A stretch of 64,000 nucleotides of DNA from NCBI GenBank assembly GCA_029339505.1, contig JAQISU010000122.1, positions 10,965,001-11,029,000 of the forward strand. The letters are read 5' to 3'. The notes under the pieces were generated by a model, which searched no databases, had not been told where the DNA came from, and saw nothing but the letters and a program-made list of their open reading frames with translations. Made by a program: the position numbers and the translations under genes. This document shows, piece by piece, positions 20,392 to 60,552 of this stretch. The stretch's first letter is position 1. Each line of letters starts with the position of its first letter. This DNA comes from Unio delphinus (Eukaryota > Mollusca > Bivalvia > Unionida > Unionidae).

Positions 20392-21600
20392 ATGATTGAT
20401 ATTTGGGGAAGACCTCTGAAACCCAAACCCGATGACACTGCAACTCCTGATTCTATCAAGGATATAAAAAAAAAAATTAAAGATGAAATCGCTGAGACGT
20501 TGAACTTAACAAGTGTTGACCCGAATGAAATAGTTGTATTTCAAGACAAACAGGGTAAATTGAAAACCAGTAATATTTCTCTGGATGATATTTTGGTTAA
20601 ACAACAAAACGCAATCGAGGATACTATCGCGTTATTTTCCGATCAGGGTAAATTGAAAACCAGTAATATTTCTCTGGATGATATTTTGGTTAAACAACAA
20701 AACGCAATCGAGGATACTATCGCGTTATTTTCCGATCAGGGTAAATTGAAAACCAGTAATATTTCTCTGGATGATATTTTGGTTAAACAACAAAACGCAA
20801 TCGAGAACACCGTTGCGTTATTTTCCGATCAGGGTAAATTGAAAACCAGTAATATTTCTCTGGATGATATTTTGGTTAAACAACAAAACGCAATCGAGAA
20901 CACCGTTGCGTTATATTCCGATCAGGGTAAATTGAAAACCAGTAATATTTCTCTGGATGATATTTTGGTTAAACAACAAAACGCAATCGAGGATACTATC
21001 GCGTTATTTTCCGATCAGGGTAAACTCAAACCGGGTGTACTTTTTTCGACGATTACAGATCGATTTAAAACTCTTAACGATTCTGCGTTAGAACTAGCAA
21101 CACTTCAATCTAAAACCGAAGAACACATAAAACAGTTTACCGCATTTCGTAGAAATATCATTGATAAATTTATTGGAACTACATTCGATAAAATTGAACT
21201 AAAACTCCCTGATATTAAAAAATCCATCGATGAGACGAAAAACTTCATCGAAGCCGTCAAAGGTGATCTTTCGAGGATGATAACAGTTATTGAAAAAACA
21301 AAAATTCCTCATGAGAAAACCAACAACGTGGTATACACAATCCAACACGGATCATTTGAGTGGACACCTGAAAACAACAAATTAGACATCACTGCAACAG
21401 TTAAGGGTATTTATCGATTAACAATAGTGAGAACGACTCAATTTAATATTTCATCGTCCAGTTCATCCGGGGTCAATAATACGATTTCAACGATCATCGA
21501 CAAGGATACAACTGAACAGTTCACGTTAATAGCTACTGATAAAAATTTGGTTAGGGTTACAACAACGTGGTATGTGGAATTCGTAGCGGATTTAAGTTGA
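20392..21600 (+). CDS. Fibre-like protein with 31-residue repeats
   Basis: 402 residues. A short N-terminal region is followed by five tandem copies of a 31-residue unit (about 54-208; DQGKLKTSNISLDDILVK and so on), a helical stretch (about 215-305) and a C-terminal strand-rich domain (about 311-402) rich in Thr, Ser and Ile. The shape, repeated shaft plus terminal globule, recalls adenovirus-like fibres or trimeric spikes, but no sequence motif proves it. Copies are nearly identical in DNA, which suggests repeat-number change. It lies between the protease and the hydrophobic-protein gene. Confidence 0.6.
   Translation: MIDIWGRPLKPKPDDTATPDSIKDIKKKIKDEIAETLNLTSVDPNEIVVFQDKQGKLKTSNISLDDILVKQQNAIEDTIALFSDQGKLKTSNISLDDILVKQQNAIEDTIALFSDQGKLKTSNISLDDILVKQQNAIENTVALFSDQGKLKTSNISLDDILVKQQNAIENTVALYSDQGKLKTSNISLDDILVKQQNAIEDTIALFSDQGKLKPGVLFSTITDRFKTLNDSALELATLQSKTEEHIKQFTAFRRNIIDKFIGTTFDKIELKLPDIKKSIDETKNFIEAVKGDLSRMITVIEKTKIPHEKTNNVVYTIQHGSFEWTPENNKLDITATVKGIYRLTIVRTTQFNISSSSSSGVNNTISTIIDKDTTEQFTLIATDKNLVRVTTTWYVEFVADLS
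20551..21015 (+). repeat. Five 93-bp tandem repeats inside the fibre-like gene
   Basis: Units start with CAGGGTAAATTGAAAACCAG at 20551, 20644, 20737, 20830 and 20923; a partial sixth begins at 21016. Units come in two versions differing at the end (GATACTATC versus AACACCGTT), arranged A, A, B, B, A. The 93-bp length keeps the reading frame. Confidence 0.97.
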
Positions 21601-21617
21601 AAATTGCAAAGCAATTT
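21601..21617 (+). terminator. Junction hairpin after fibre-like gene
   Basis: AAATTGC-AAA-GCAATTT, a perfect 7-bp stem, starts right after the TGA stop. Just beyond it, TTGAAAACGCTAGCGT (21633-21648) gives a second palindrome before the next ATG. Confidence 0.45.
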
Positions 21618-21662
21618 CACTAACGGTTTCAATTGAAAACGCTAGCGTATTTAAAATAAAAA

Positions 21663-22307
21663 ATGATTTCATCATCGCAATATCGCTATGATCAGGTCAG
21701 AGAGTATCAAACTAGACTCAAAACCTTGTCTGAGGAGTATGAATTGAAAATTAAAAAATATCGCAGGAGAATTACCGCAATTGATGTTACTGTGTACGCT
21801 GTGAGTGGTGTAATCACCGGAGCTGGTATTATACTGTCTTCAGTGACAATGATGGCTCCGATAGCTGTTCCAATTTGCATTTCTGCGGCAACAACAATCG
21901 CTGGAATAATTTCAATAATCACAAAAAAAATATCCTCATGCAGCCAACGGAAACTACAAGACTACATAATTCAATTTCATGTTGTGTCCACTGCATACTC
22001 GCAATTATCCTCATTGATATCGTCATCGCTCGATGATACAATTATATCAGAGAGTGAGTTTTCAGCGATGGTAGATATATATGATTCTGCGATGTCAAAA
22101 TTAGAAATACATCATGAATATAATAACAATGACAACACAGATGGAATTACTTCAACAAATAGTGGAGAACACAAAACCAGTACAAACAAGCATGATCTCA
22201 ATAACCTCAACCAATCCAGAATTCAGTGTGAATTTCCCCTCTCCGGTCCCAGTGAAGGAGATAGCGCTAGCAAAATTACGAGTATACCACAGTTGGCCAA
22301 ATATTAG
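21663..22307 (+). CDS. Conserved Polinton hydrophobic protein
   Basis: 214 residues: a charged coiled N-terminus, a long hydrophobic region at about 40-90 with two likely membrane segments (VYAVSGVITGAGIILSS and APIAVPICISAATTIAGIIS), then KKISSCSQRKLQDYI...FHVVSTAYSQLSSLI...ISESEFSAMVDIYDSAMSKLE. This layout, including the ES-EF step near the end, matches an uncharacterised protein found in cnidarian and other Polintons, which I recall from its pattern; no function is established. The last 194 bp overlap the penton-like gene in another frame, so the C-terminal tail is constrained by it. Confidence 0.65.
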   Translation: MISSSQYRYDQVREYQTRLKTLSEEYELKIKKYRRRITAIDVTVYAVSGVITGAGIILSSVTMMAPIAVPICISAATTIAGIISIITKKISSCSQRKLQDYIIQFHVVSTAYSQLSSLISSSLDDTIISESEFSAMVDIYDSAMSKLEIHHEYNNNDNTDGITSTNSGEHKTSTNKHDLNNLNQSRIQCEFPLSGPSEGDSASKITSIPQLAKY

Positions 22308-23466
22308 GTCAAAATCATTTGGTGGTCAACAACCGAATAATTCCCTGGTATTTGCAAATAAGAATAAACCCGACGGTACCCCAGACTGGAACGTTGTTTC
22401 CATACCAACCGGATCATACCAAATCGAACAAATCAATAACGAATTCGCGCGTAGAATAAAATCGATTACTGGAAAAGAATCAAAAATAGCTATAACGGTT
22501 CATGAGCCAACACTATCATCTGCCATTGAAATAAGCACAGAGGGTTATGTCGTAGATATCTATCAAAGTTCTATTAGAACCGTACTGGGATGGCCTGAAT
22601 TACCACCGGAAAAATCCACCACCGACTTAACCACGGATGTACAATCATATCATGAAATCAATCCTAGTTATCGAGATAATTTATCTGATATAAGAAAAGG
22701 AAAAATCGGCGATAGATTTATATTCACCAACAAAGACACATTGCAATGGGATTTTATCATTAAAAGAACAGCCGAGTCATCTGTTACTATTTCATTTACG
22801 CTAGCTGACGTCCGTGGTTATTTTAATGAGATTAAACAATTATATGACACACAACTAGAACAACTACGGAAAACAAGATCGCAAAAACACGTTGAAATAA
22901 TAAATCAGCTTATATCCGACATGAAATATATCTATGAACTAATTATTCAAACAATAATTAATGACAACAGCGACAATAAACAACAATTCCTAACCGATTA
23001 CAATATCACAAAAGACAATCTGCGTAATTTCAGGTTTCCGAAATACAACGCTGATGAATTAGTAAGAATTGTTAAAACCGATATCATCAAAGCGCGACAA
23101 AAATCAGATTCAACTTTCCTCCTCAAACATAATAATGATCCAGATGGTGGTGGTAGGCATATCGCTCCGTTCAACGTGAATATTTCAACGGTGATTGCGC
23201 TTAATTTAGTGTGTGATGTGATCGAAGGAAGCTATCAAATAAATTTAGAACGATCAAATCAAGCTCAGCAGGGATATATTTTGTATTCATTTGCACCAAT
23301 AGCTCCTCCAGGGTTTTTAATTATTGAAAACCCAATTAATCCTGTCTACATGCGATGCCATAATAATTCGTTAACGAGAATTAATTTCAAACTCACCGAC
23401 CAGTCAAATAATCTAATTGATTTACAAGAAGAGGTGTTAGCGATTAGCTTGTTTGTGAAATCATAA
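22114..23466 (+). CDS. Penton-like minor capsid protein (single jelly roll)
   Basis: 450 residues from ATG 22114 (alternatives 22129 and 22144). The N-terminal half has SIPTGSYQIEQINNEFARRI and SSIRTVLGW, and the C-terminal half has FNVNISTVIALNLVCDVIEGSYQ, YSFAPIAPPGFLIIENP and INFKLTDQSNNLIDLQEEVLAISLFVK. These blocks match Polinton/adintovirus penton proteins, which sit at the capsid vertices. A helical, charged insert (about 240-330) separates the halves. The gene is intact and ends 16 bp before the right terminal repeat begins. Confidence 0.85.
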   Translation: MNIITMTTQMELLQQIVENTKPVQTSMISITSTNPEFSVNFPSPVPVKEIALAKLRVYHSWPNIRSKSFGGQQPNNSLVFANKNKPDGTPDWNVVSIPTGSYQIEQINNEFARRIKSITGKESKIAITVHEPTLSSAIEISTEGYVVDIYQSSIRTVLGWPELPPEKSTTDLTTDVQSYHEINPSYRDNLSDIRKGKIGDRFIFTNKDTLQWDFIIKRTAESSVTISFTLADVRGYFNEIKQLYDTQLEQLRKTRSQKHVEIINQLISDMKYIYELIIQTIINDNSDNKQQFLTDYNITKDNLRNFRFPKYNADELVRIVKTDIIKARQKSDSTFLLKHNNDPDGGGRHIAPFNVNISTVIALNLVCDVIEGSYQINLERSNQAQQGYILYSFAPIAPPGFLIIENPINPVYMRCHNNSLTRINFKLTDQSNNLIDLQEEVLAISLFVKS

Positions 23467-23482
23467 ATGATTTTCGTCCTAA

Positions 23483-23703
23483 GGACTTGATCAAATATTC
23501 GGTTAAAATCACCGTAAACCTAGAACTGAAAGTTCTAGCAGCAGAGAGGGTGAGTGACAACGACGTTGCGACATCAACGAAAACGCGAACAATCATAAGG
23601 GTCGGAGACTTATTTTTTCGCGAGAAGGGTCTATTCGTACCGTTTTAAAGGTATAATAAAAAATAACCAAAAAAATGTTGTCCGATTCACCCTCTCTGCT
23701 GCT
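23483..23703 (-). repeat. Right terminal inverted repeat
   Basis: Inverse of 7583-7804 with about three differences. It contains the same nested inverted 17-mers (23536-23552 and 23687-23703). Immediately outside is AAAAC (23704-23708), the copy of the bases before the left end. Confidence 0.97.
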
Positions 23704-23841
23704 AAAACATATCGATGAAACATAAGTATTTATTCAGTTACAACCATAAGTAAAATTATTTGGTAATATACACTTCGTTATTACATTTGACAGGTTAGTA
23801 AATATTACAAGAGTTAAATAAGAAACCTTTTCACTTTTCAG

Positions 23842-53508
<29,667 letters not shown>

Positions 53509-56251
53509 ATATTTTGTTAAAGTAAATTCTCATTTATAGCGAAAATAAAATAAACACAAACAATAAAGCTCTAACCCTCAAAAAGTATACATGTGTATAT
53601 AAAGCATGATCTTACGATATTCTTTTATTTAATCCTTGGTCAACAGGTCAAAAAGCAAAGCAATTAAAACATGCAAAAGTAACTAAGTTTAGCGTGTATT
53701 AGTATTAGAAGACACACGGTGTATGCCTGTAAAGCATACATATCAATGGATGACACATGGCAATAGAGCGTTTACAAGTTTAGGTTTGAGCAGTATCTAA
53801 AACATGTCAATGAAGTGATCTCTAACCTTTTTCCATAGATTATGCTTAATTGTGTTAATGTAGTAACAAGTCATAGTCAAGTCTCTTAACGTATGCCATT
53901 TAATTCTTGCAATGCATTTGTTGTTTTGTGTTGCTTGATTAAATATATTAAGTGTATGCAATTTGTAGTGTTTTTCCGTTGTACAAAGAAATAGTTTGAG
54001 CCACTGATTATGTGTTTAGATATCTAATATCTTTGTACAAGAAAAAAGTTTTTATTGTCCTGTTTACGTCTGCATAAAAGCTTTGGAATGGCCGAATGTT
54101 TGTTACTTGTAAAACGTTTTAAGTTGATCTTATTATAGGCAAAATATCACATTACTTATTGCAGCAGTATAGTATAAACAATTTCAGGATTTTAGAGTCA
54201 TGATGAAAACTGTATATTTGTTGCAAGAAACGTAATTTAATTTTTTAGCTTTAAAGTTTAAATTTACCATAACCATCTATGATTTTAGAAATACTACAAT
54301 GTATAAATCTCACATATCGATTTTAAATCACACAATATTAGAAAAGGGTAACTTTATGTCTTCTCTTCCGTTTGATGCATATTACATTCATGAGGCGGAT
54401 TGATATAATTTGAATATAAGTTCTGTGCGATTAGAAAAAGATAAAATAAGGCATGATAATTGTTTCCTTATGTAATAAATTTTTTCACCGATACTTTAAA
54501 CCCATAATCAAGTAACTAAATTCAATGATACTGAAGTTATCTTATCTGTTATTGGGCTGCGTATGATATGTATCTGAGTTATTCATGAAAAATCCACACA
54601 AGCGTAAATCCATTCCAATGCAAGTTACTGTGGTCATAAGGCAGTAAGTTTCAAAACTTACGCAGCCACGATCTTTGATTATGATATCAGGGCCACAAGT
54701 AGTAGCTATTAAAATACCTCAATGCCTACCATTTACATATTTGGCTAATGTCTCTTATACTGAATTTGCACATTACTTGTTGTTGGTATATGTGGCATTC
54801 CCAGCGAATGCTTATCAATCTACAATATACTGCAAATTAGCCACGTCTTCGTACCTACCAACACGTGTCTATATCAAGTTGGATATACCAAAATATGTAC
54901 GACTGGAAGGATGAGTGTGAGTTGAAACGTCTTGGAGTTGACAACTGGAAACAGGGGGTAACTATTTAAGTTTAGTTGCATGTGACTGATGGGAGAAGCA
55001 ATACATGAATTGTGATTTTAGAAATGTTAATGCCTTTGTTGTACCATGACAATAACCACAGTTAGTTTATTAAAATGTACGAAGTTTACTTTATAAAGTT
55101 TACATTTGATGTTCATACTAAAAGGATTGTATTCCCTAAAATATACATATTTATTGTTCTATTAACTAAACACGGCTATTATCCTTTACTGTTTGTAAAT
55201 AACATCGTCCATACAGTCTCTTTTCCTGTATATATCTAATAAAGCTGACAGTAGTAAACATTGCTATCTGATATTTCATCCAATCGGTTTCCGCAGTTGC
55301 AAGCACCGCTTAATACTTTTCTAAATGCATTCTTTCCTTGGCTTAACGTTAGAGTACGAGACGCATACACATACTAGTGATTGTTTGAATTATGCATATA
55401 GGATACTCTTGAATCATTTTGACATCCGTTCATTGCTTATAGCCGTTATGCAACTATAATGTCGGTATAAAATATGACGCACTAATGTCTCGTAGTCTAA
55501 CTACACCAATTATAATGTTTCTGAGTACACCATGATCCAAATGTAGGTATTGTCTTGCTTTTATTCCTGGAAGTAGACACTGCTTTATATATTCGAGAAT
55601 AACGTGATTAAGTATTTGACATATATTATCTACGTTATTTGAAAAAACATGCTAAAGGCCAATGGATTTATTCATTTCCTTGTCAGAAACTGCCTTATTT
55701 TAGTCCTGTCTCCCTATCTTACAACTGATACATCTGCTATATATAATATGTAATTTTAACATCGGTTTACCCAGTGGGCTTAGTAAAAACTATGCATATA
55801 TAGCACGGCTGTATCAATTCAATTTTCAGTTTTGATACATTTAATGTCGAAACGATGAATTGACTGGCACTGGTTTCTTATTGTATATAAATTGGCTCTC
55901 GATTATGGATGGTATAAAATTACGAAAATAAACGTTAGATTAATACAAATGTGTTTGTTTCAGTGCGCAGTGCTCTTCTGCCCACGATCTTATATCGACA
56001 TCTTTACTTTAGCATGGGCATTACAAAATAACCAATGCATGGACCAAACTATCCAAAACTATTTAAAATATATCGCAAACTAATGAGATGTTACGAAATG
56101 TAGATCTTAAAACGATCATTGATGATATATGAAAATCCTTCGATAAATAGCTAGATTATATCAATCAAGAGCATTATATCGCTGCAGTGTGTCTTGATTG
56201 GTCCTAACGCCATTAACTTGATCTAATAAATATATAGATGGCCAGAGCGCG

Positions 56252-56291
<40 letters not shown>

Positions 56292-57610
56292 AATAATCCA
56301 TAGATATCGAAACACTTTAAAGAGGCTTTGTATTCAAGGAAAGGAATACTTTTATACTAGATAAAAGGCCCGCGATCGAATTATTGTAACATAATTTGAT
56401 TATAAAAACAAATAAGATTCACTATAATAAACCGTTTTGCCCAATTTTGACGATCCACAAACAGATATTCAACATATACATACATTTTAAGTTATAAGAA
56501 CAACGATGAGATAACATATGAGATAAGTATTTAACATTCCAAATCCAGAAGTTGACAAATGCATAGTTGCGAAGGATATAACCCATAAATGGTTCTTCCT
56601 TATTGATTGTCGCTCGATATCAGCATCAGCAAATGGCAGAATGATGAACACTAATGAGCTGGATTGTGAAAAATGTACGCAACTAGTTGAAAAATCAGTA
56701 TTTAAAATCATATTCAGTTATTGTTTATGTTGTTTAGATAAGACACGAAAAAGAACGACAAAAATAAATAACTAATGCAATAAGGATAGGCCGAAATCAC
56801 TGAAGGAGAAATAAATGAAACTGTATTTATATCTATTAGTTACCTTGATTAGTATGAATTATTTGGCATGTGATGAGAAATAATGAGCGATAAATGGAAA
56901 ACTGTTTAGTAGTGAGAACAATCGAGTTCAAACAAAATCAATTACCTTCTGAACAATGTGGTAGTCAATAATATTTCCAAAAACTGTTCCGTGAAAACTT
57001 TTGCATGATATTTTATTAGAACGAGCAATGTCGCCTGTTATGCACGATTTGACATTACCATTGCATGTTTGTACCTAGCAAGACGTCATGACAAACCATT
57101 ACCAGACTACATCGGTGTAAAGATTTTGATCGAGAGTCGCGTCGCTGGTGTCAGTGAGAAATTATACTGTGTTATTACTTCTTCAGTAGATGGTACGCAG
57201 GTGCGAGATAGCAGGAAAATATCCATTGTTGCCCGTTCATAGGTATGTGGTCATTAGGTAATGGTTACAGCGAGCCAGAGTGATAATCCCATAACATGTC
57301 GACATTACACTAGCAACCATTTTTTCTTGTTTGTGAGCCAACTCAAACATGTAATCAACAGTAAAGTCGAGTACATATCTTGTACGTTCTAGGTCGATGT
57401 ATTGGTACGAGCGATATATTCACTATTCAGCGATGAATACACTGTAGTGCAGGTTGGTGACCCGTTCGAGAGGCACTCTGTGCATTTATGACTCAGCCAG
57501 GTATGCTGACATAGAACAAACGATAAAATCATCAATGATCCATTTGTGTTTTTTAATCTATAGTGTTTTTCTATGTGAGTAATTGAATATATTTCTTGTA
57601 AATGAAACAC
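53509..57610. other. Between the two host genes
   Basis: No gene recognised. It includes the receptor gene's polyadenylation signals, (CA)n at 56255-56286 and the inverted partner (56310-56490) of the dispersed repeat in the LINE. Confidence 0.6.
56310..56490 (-). repeat. Dispersed repeat, second copy
   Basis: Inverse of 49057-49240, sharing TTTGACGATCCACAAACAGA, CACTATAATAAACCG and AAGAGGCTTTGTATTCAAGG with about 80% similarity by eye. Confidence 0.75.
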
Positions 57611-57643
57611 AGGTAAAAGAAAATATCTCATTTAACGATATTG

Positions 57644-57677
57644 ATGATAACGCTCATCGGATTGTTTCTAGTGTCAG
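57644..57677 (+). CDS. Possible signal-peptide exon of a second receptor-like gene
   Basis: ATG 57644 encodes MITLIGLFLVS and is followed by donor GTATGT in phase 1, the same arrangement as the first gene's signal exon. The peptide is short and the upstream acceptor (AAACACAG) is weak. It gains support from the phase-1 exons at 59255, 60146 and 62321. Confidence 0.45.
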
Positions 57678-57869
57678 GTATGTTTGCATGGATATTTGTA
57701 TGACTCATACTATGTAAATGGTAGGACATTGGCACTGCAGAGTCCCAGAAACGCACTTGGTCAGAAAATAATCCAAGGGTTTTCGTAGTAATGGGTATAA
57801 GTGTCTAGTCAATATTTTATGGAGATTGTTCCTTGACTTCTCATGCAATGATGCACTTGGCTTTTTGTA

Positions 57870-58480
57870 AAAGTCATATAATAAAGGTTTTCAACGCAAT
57901 AATCGCATCAAGGAACTGATGCAAGAGAGTGCTATGATGCTTTAGATATCACTAATCAAGACCACCTTAGTCAATCTGGCCCCTGTCGCGATAAAAGGTG
58001 CAAAACTTGTCAACACATGATAGAAACCAGGACTTTTCTAGCACAGTGACGAGAGAAAAACTAAACATACATGGTCCAAACAAAACGTGCAAAACAGAGA
58101 ATGTAATTTATCTCATCACATGTAAGATCTGTAGCCTGCAGTATGTCGGAGAAACTGAGAGGCTACACAAAAGGATCAACCTTTATAGATCTGATTGGAT
58201 AACAAAGAAGATATACAGAAGTCCGGTCGCAGAACACTTCTCTTCCCCTGACCACACCTTCATTGATATAACACTTATTGCAATTGCTCACAACCACACC
58301 TGGAGTTCCGAAACAAGGAAAGAAAAGGAATCTTACTGGATACGACGCCTTCGAACATTAAAACCAAGCGGTTTAAACCAAGAAGATAAGAAAAAGACAG
58401 CCATGCACAAATTTAATTATCTTTTCCAGCTGACACATTTTCTTTTAAATAATTCTCTAAATTTGCTTAAAAGCCTCTAA
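57870..58480 (+). mobile_element. Penelope-like element fragment with GIY-YIG domain
   Basis: The frame at 57998-58480 encodes NVIYLITCKICSLQYVGET (GIY-YIG-type core), VAEHFSSPDH, and YWIRRLRTLKPSGLN, the C-terminal endonuclease of Penelope-like retroelements. Just upstream, in other frames, NNRIKELMQES and RDKRCKTCQH continue the element. Stops and frame changes and the lack of a reverse transcriptase show it is 5'-truncated and dead. A 3' untranslated stretch with GATAAAGACTCATTGAGAG and AAAGCGCTC, then (TA)n at 58789-58846, follows. Confidence 0.85.
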
Positions 58481-58785
58481 CTACTAATATAAAATATCCG
58501 GGATATAATTTGCGCGTACATAAATTTACATACAAAAACATATGTGTCGCTTTTGCTCATCGATTTCACATTTCACAGCATCCGCGACTAGTTGTAACAT
58601 AATAGATTTCAAGGCTTAATTCCTGTAGAAACAGGCATGTAGAGTTCTGTAAACACGGTTTTTGTATTTTAATTGTCTGTCTTGTCTATGTTCTGTATTT
58701 GCCTTTGATAAAGACTCATTGAGAGTTTAAAGCGCTCAGGCTAGAGTGATACTAGTTTTTGCACTGTTGTTTGTCAGTTTATTGC

Positions 58786-58849
<64 letters not shown>

Positions 58850-59254
58850 AGTGGGGGTGTTATAAGCGAAATTGGAGTCAGATGACAGATTAAAGAAATG
58901 CTCTGAAAAGTATCATCTTCCTGTAAAGATATATAACAATTTACGCAAACACAATTATTGTGACATATGTAAAACAATACTTATGTACATTATAGTATAT
59001 GCATATGTGCTGGTATGTGATAACAAATACAATAATCATGTAACGAACCAAATTTTCTACTCAAGATCATTTACTGACACGATAACACGAAATGAACAAT
59101 CTAACAATCTTCTAAAGGTAGATATTTAGGAGATAAGTATATATTGAGAGAATTTAAAAGCAAGTGTGTGCTCTTTTATTATTGTTTACTATTATATGGT
59201 TACTAAGCAAAGCAACATCAAATAGTTATACATTATGCACCTGATTATTTTCAG

Positions 59255-59305
59255 TGATTGAACATTACACGTCCGAGGCCCCTCTTCTGACAGAGGAAAC
59301 AAAAG
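59255..59305 (+). CDS. Candidate exon of second gene (phase 1-1)
   Basis: Acceptor GATTATTTTCAG, 51 bp, donor GTACTT. It encodes VIEHYTSEAPLLTEETK. The phase matches the other exons here. Short exons cannot be proven by eye. Confidence 0.5.
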
Positions 59306-59325
59306 GTACTTTTGTGTCACGTATC

Positions 59326-59328
<3 letters not shown>

Positions 59329-59374
<46 letters not shown>
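59329..59374. repeat. (CT)n microsatellite
   Basis: Perfect CT dinucleotides, 24 bp after the exon's donor site. Confidence 0.97.
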
Positions 59375-59376
<2 letters not shown>

Positions 59377-59570
59377 AATTCAACGTTGGACCTTGTCTCT
59401 CTATAAGAGGCCTGCTTTGTACAATAATATAATTCCAATTTTTATGAATTAAATGAATTTCCTGTAATATGATTGGATGTAAACGGTCACGTGATGCTGA
59501 TCAGGAATTGTTTACACTTCGATAAATTCTGGGACTACTTTCGGTTTTTGAAATATAAATAAACATTGCA

Positions 59571-60124
59571 GACTTTATTTTAGCTCACTTGTTCTATCCT
59601 TGTTAGTAATTATGCAAGGTCATTGTCATCTCACGTAGCATACAGGACTGACTTAAAGTAAACAAGAATTATGTTATTTTGTAAAGTATGAAGTTTCTGA
59701 ATAAACGTAACTGTGACAGTAGTCACATTTCATTTCTCAATAGATCACCGAGTGGGTCTTGTTTAGTATTAACGCTGCTGAGAATGACATAAAATGTTAC
59801 TCTTGTATAGAATTTATTTTATTGTTACCTTTATACAGTAAGGGATAGCATCATCTTGTTCATATTTCCATAAAAATTGGAAGTATTCACTGAAAAAATC
59901 CATAATGATTTCAGGTTTGATTGACATTTAATTTAGCACACTTGTTAAGTCGGTATCAGTTGTTATTATGTAAGGTCATGGTCATCTGACGTAACAGATG
60001 GGACTGACTAAAATTGAACAAGAATGTTGTCAGTAAACAAAATGTGTTAAAAACCACGGTAACCATTGCCTATGATGTAAAAGATGAAGTTTATGAATAA
60101 ACGTAACTGTGGCTGTAGTCAATT
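59571..60124. repeat. Pair of diverged direct repeats
   Basis: Segments 59571-59735 and 59927-60124 share TTTAG-CACACTTGTT-like text, AAGGTCATGGTCATCT-ACGTA, GGACTGACT and GAATAAACGTAACTGTG in the same order. A local duplication with about 20% divergence. Confidence 0.75.
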
Positions 60125-60145
60125 TCTTCGTGTGATTCTGTACAG

Positions 60146-60184
60146 GTTATGTATTACGGGGCGGTGTGAAACGCCGAATGAAAG
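60146..60184 (+). CDS. Candidate exon of second gene (phase 1-1)
   Basis: Acceptor TTCTGTACAG, 39 bp, donor GTAACT. It encodes GYVLRGGVKRRMK, a basic peptide like the small cytoplasmic exons of the first gene. Confidence 0.5.
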
Positions 60185-60477
60185 GTAACTACGCGCTACG
60201 TAAATTCGAATGCATTATTGATGGAATAAGTTAATTTGACGATAGAAATGATGAAATTGGAATTATAAGGATTAAATGATCATGCTTGGGTATTTATTGA
60301 TGTGTAAATGTTACCTAATCACTCACAAAGTAAATAAAGTCCTTGAATACTAAATGTTTTCTAAGGTTTTGAAACGATAAACAATCAACATATATGAAAA
60401 CTTGTCGTATGTTAAAAAGTGTATTATTTTCCAGCCTCACTGCGGCAGCAAATTTCATTCTATCACTAACCTGTTAA

Positions 60478-60552
60478 TGATGAGTCAAACAGGTTTCGAA
60501 CACGAGACATCCCGCGTTCGAGGCGGACGCTTTAACTACTGCGGATACTAAA
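60478..60552 (-). repeat. tRNA-like SINE relic
   Basis: On the minus strand GCAGTAGTTAAAGCGTCCGC and GTGTTCGAAACC fit A- and B-box positions, with CTCGAAC where an anticodon loop would be. The stems do not all pair. It resembles the relic at 727-808. Confidence 0.45.

Larger units (their letters stand above)
7583..23703. mobile_element. Polinton/Maverick (adintovirus-like) element
   Basis: The element is bounded by inverted repeats of about 221 bp with AG...CT termini. AAAAC stands directly outside both ends (7578-7582 and 23704-23708), a 5-bp target-site duplication within the 5-6 bp known for Mavericks. It encodes the diagnostic set: DD35E retroviral-type integrase, PolB, A32/FtsK-like packaging ATPase, adenain-like cysteine protease, double-jelly-roll capsid protein and penton-like protein. 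It adds a parvovirus-like PLA2 domain. Most genes are open, but the polymerase gene is interrupted three times and one virion-module ORF has an internal TGA. The near-identical terminal repeats argue for a recent insertion. Confidence 0.97.
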
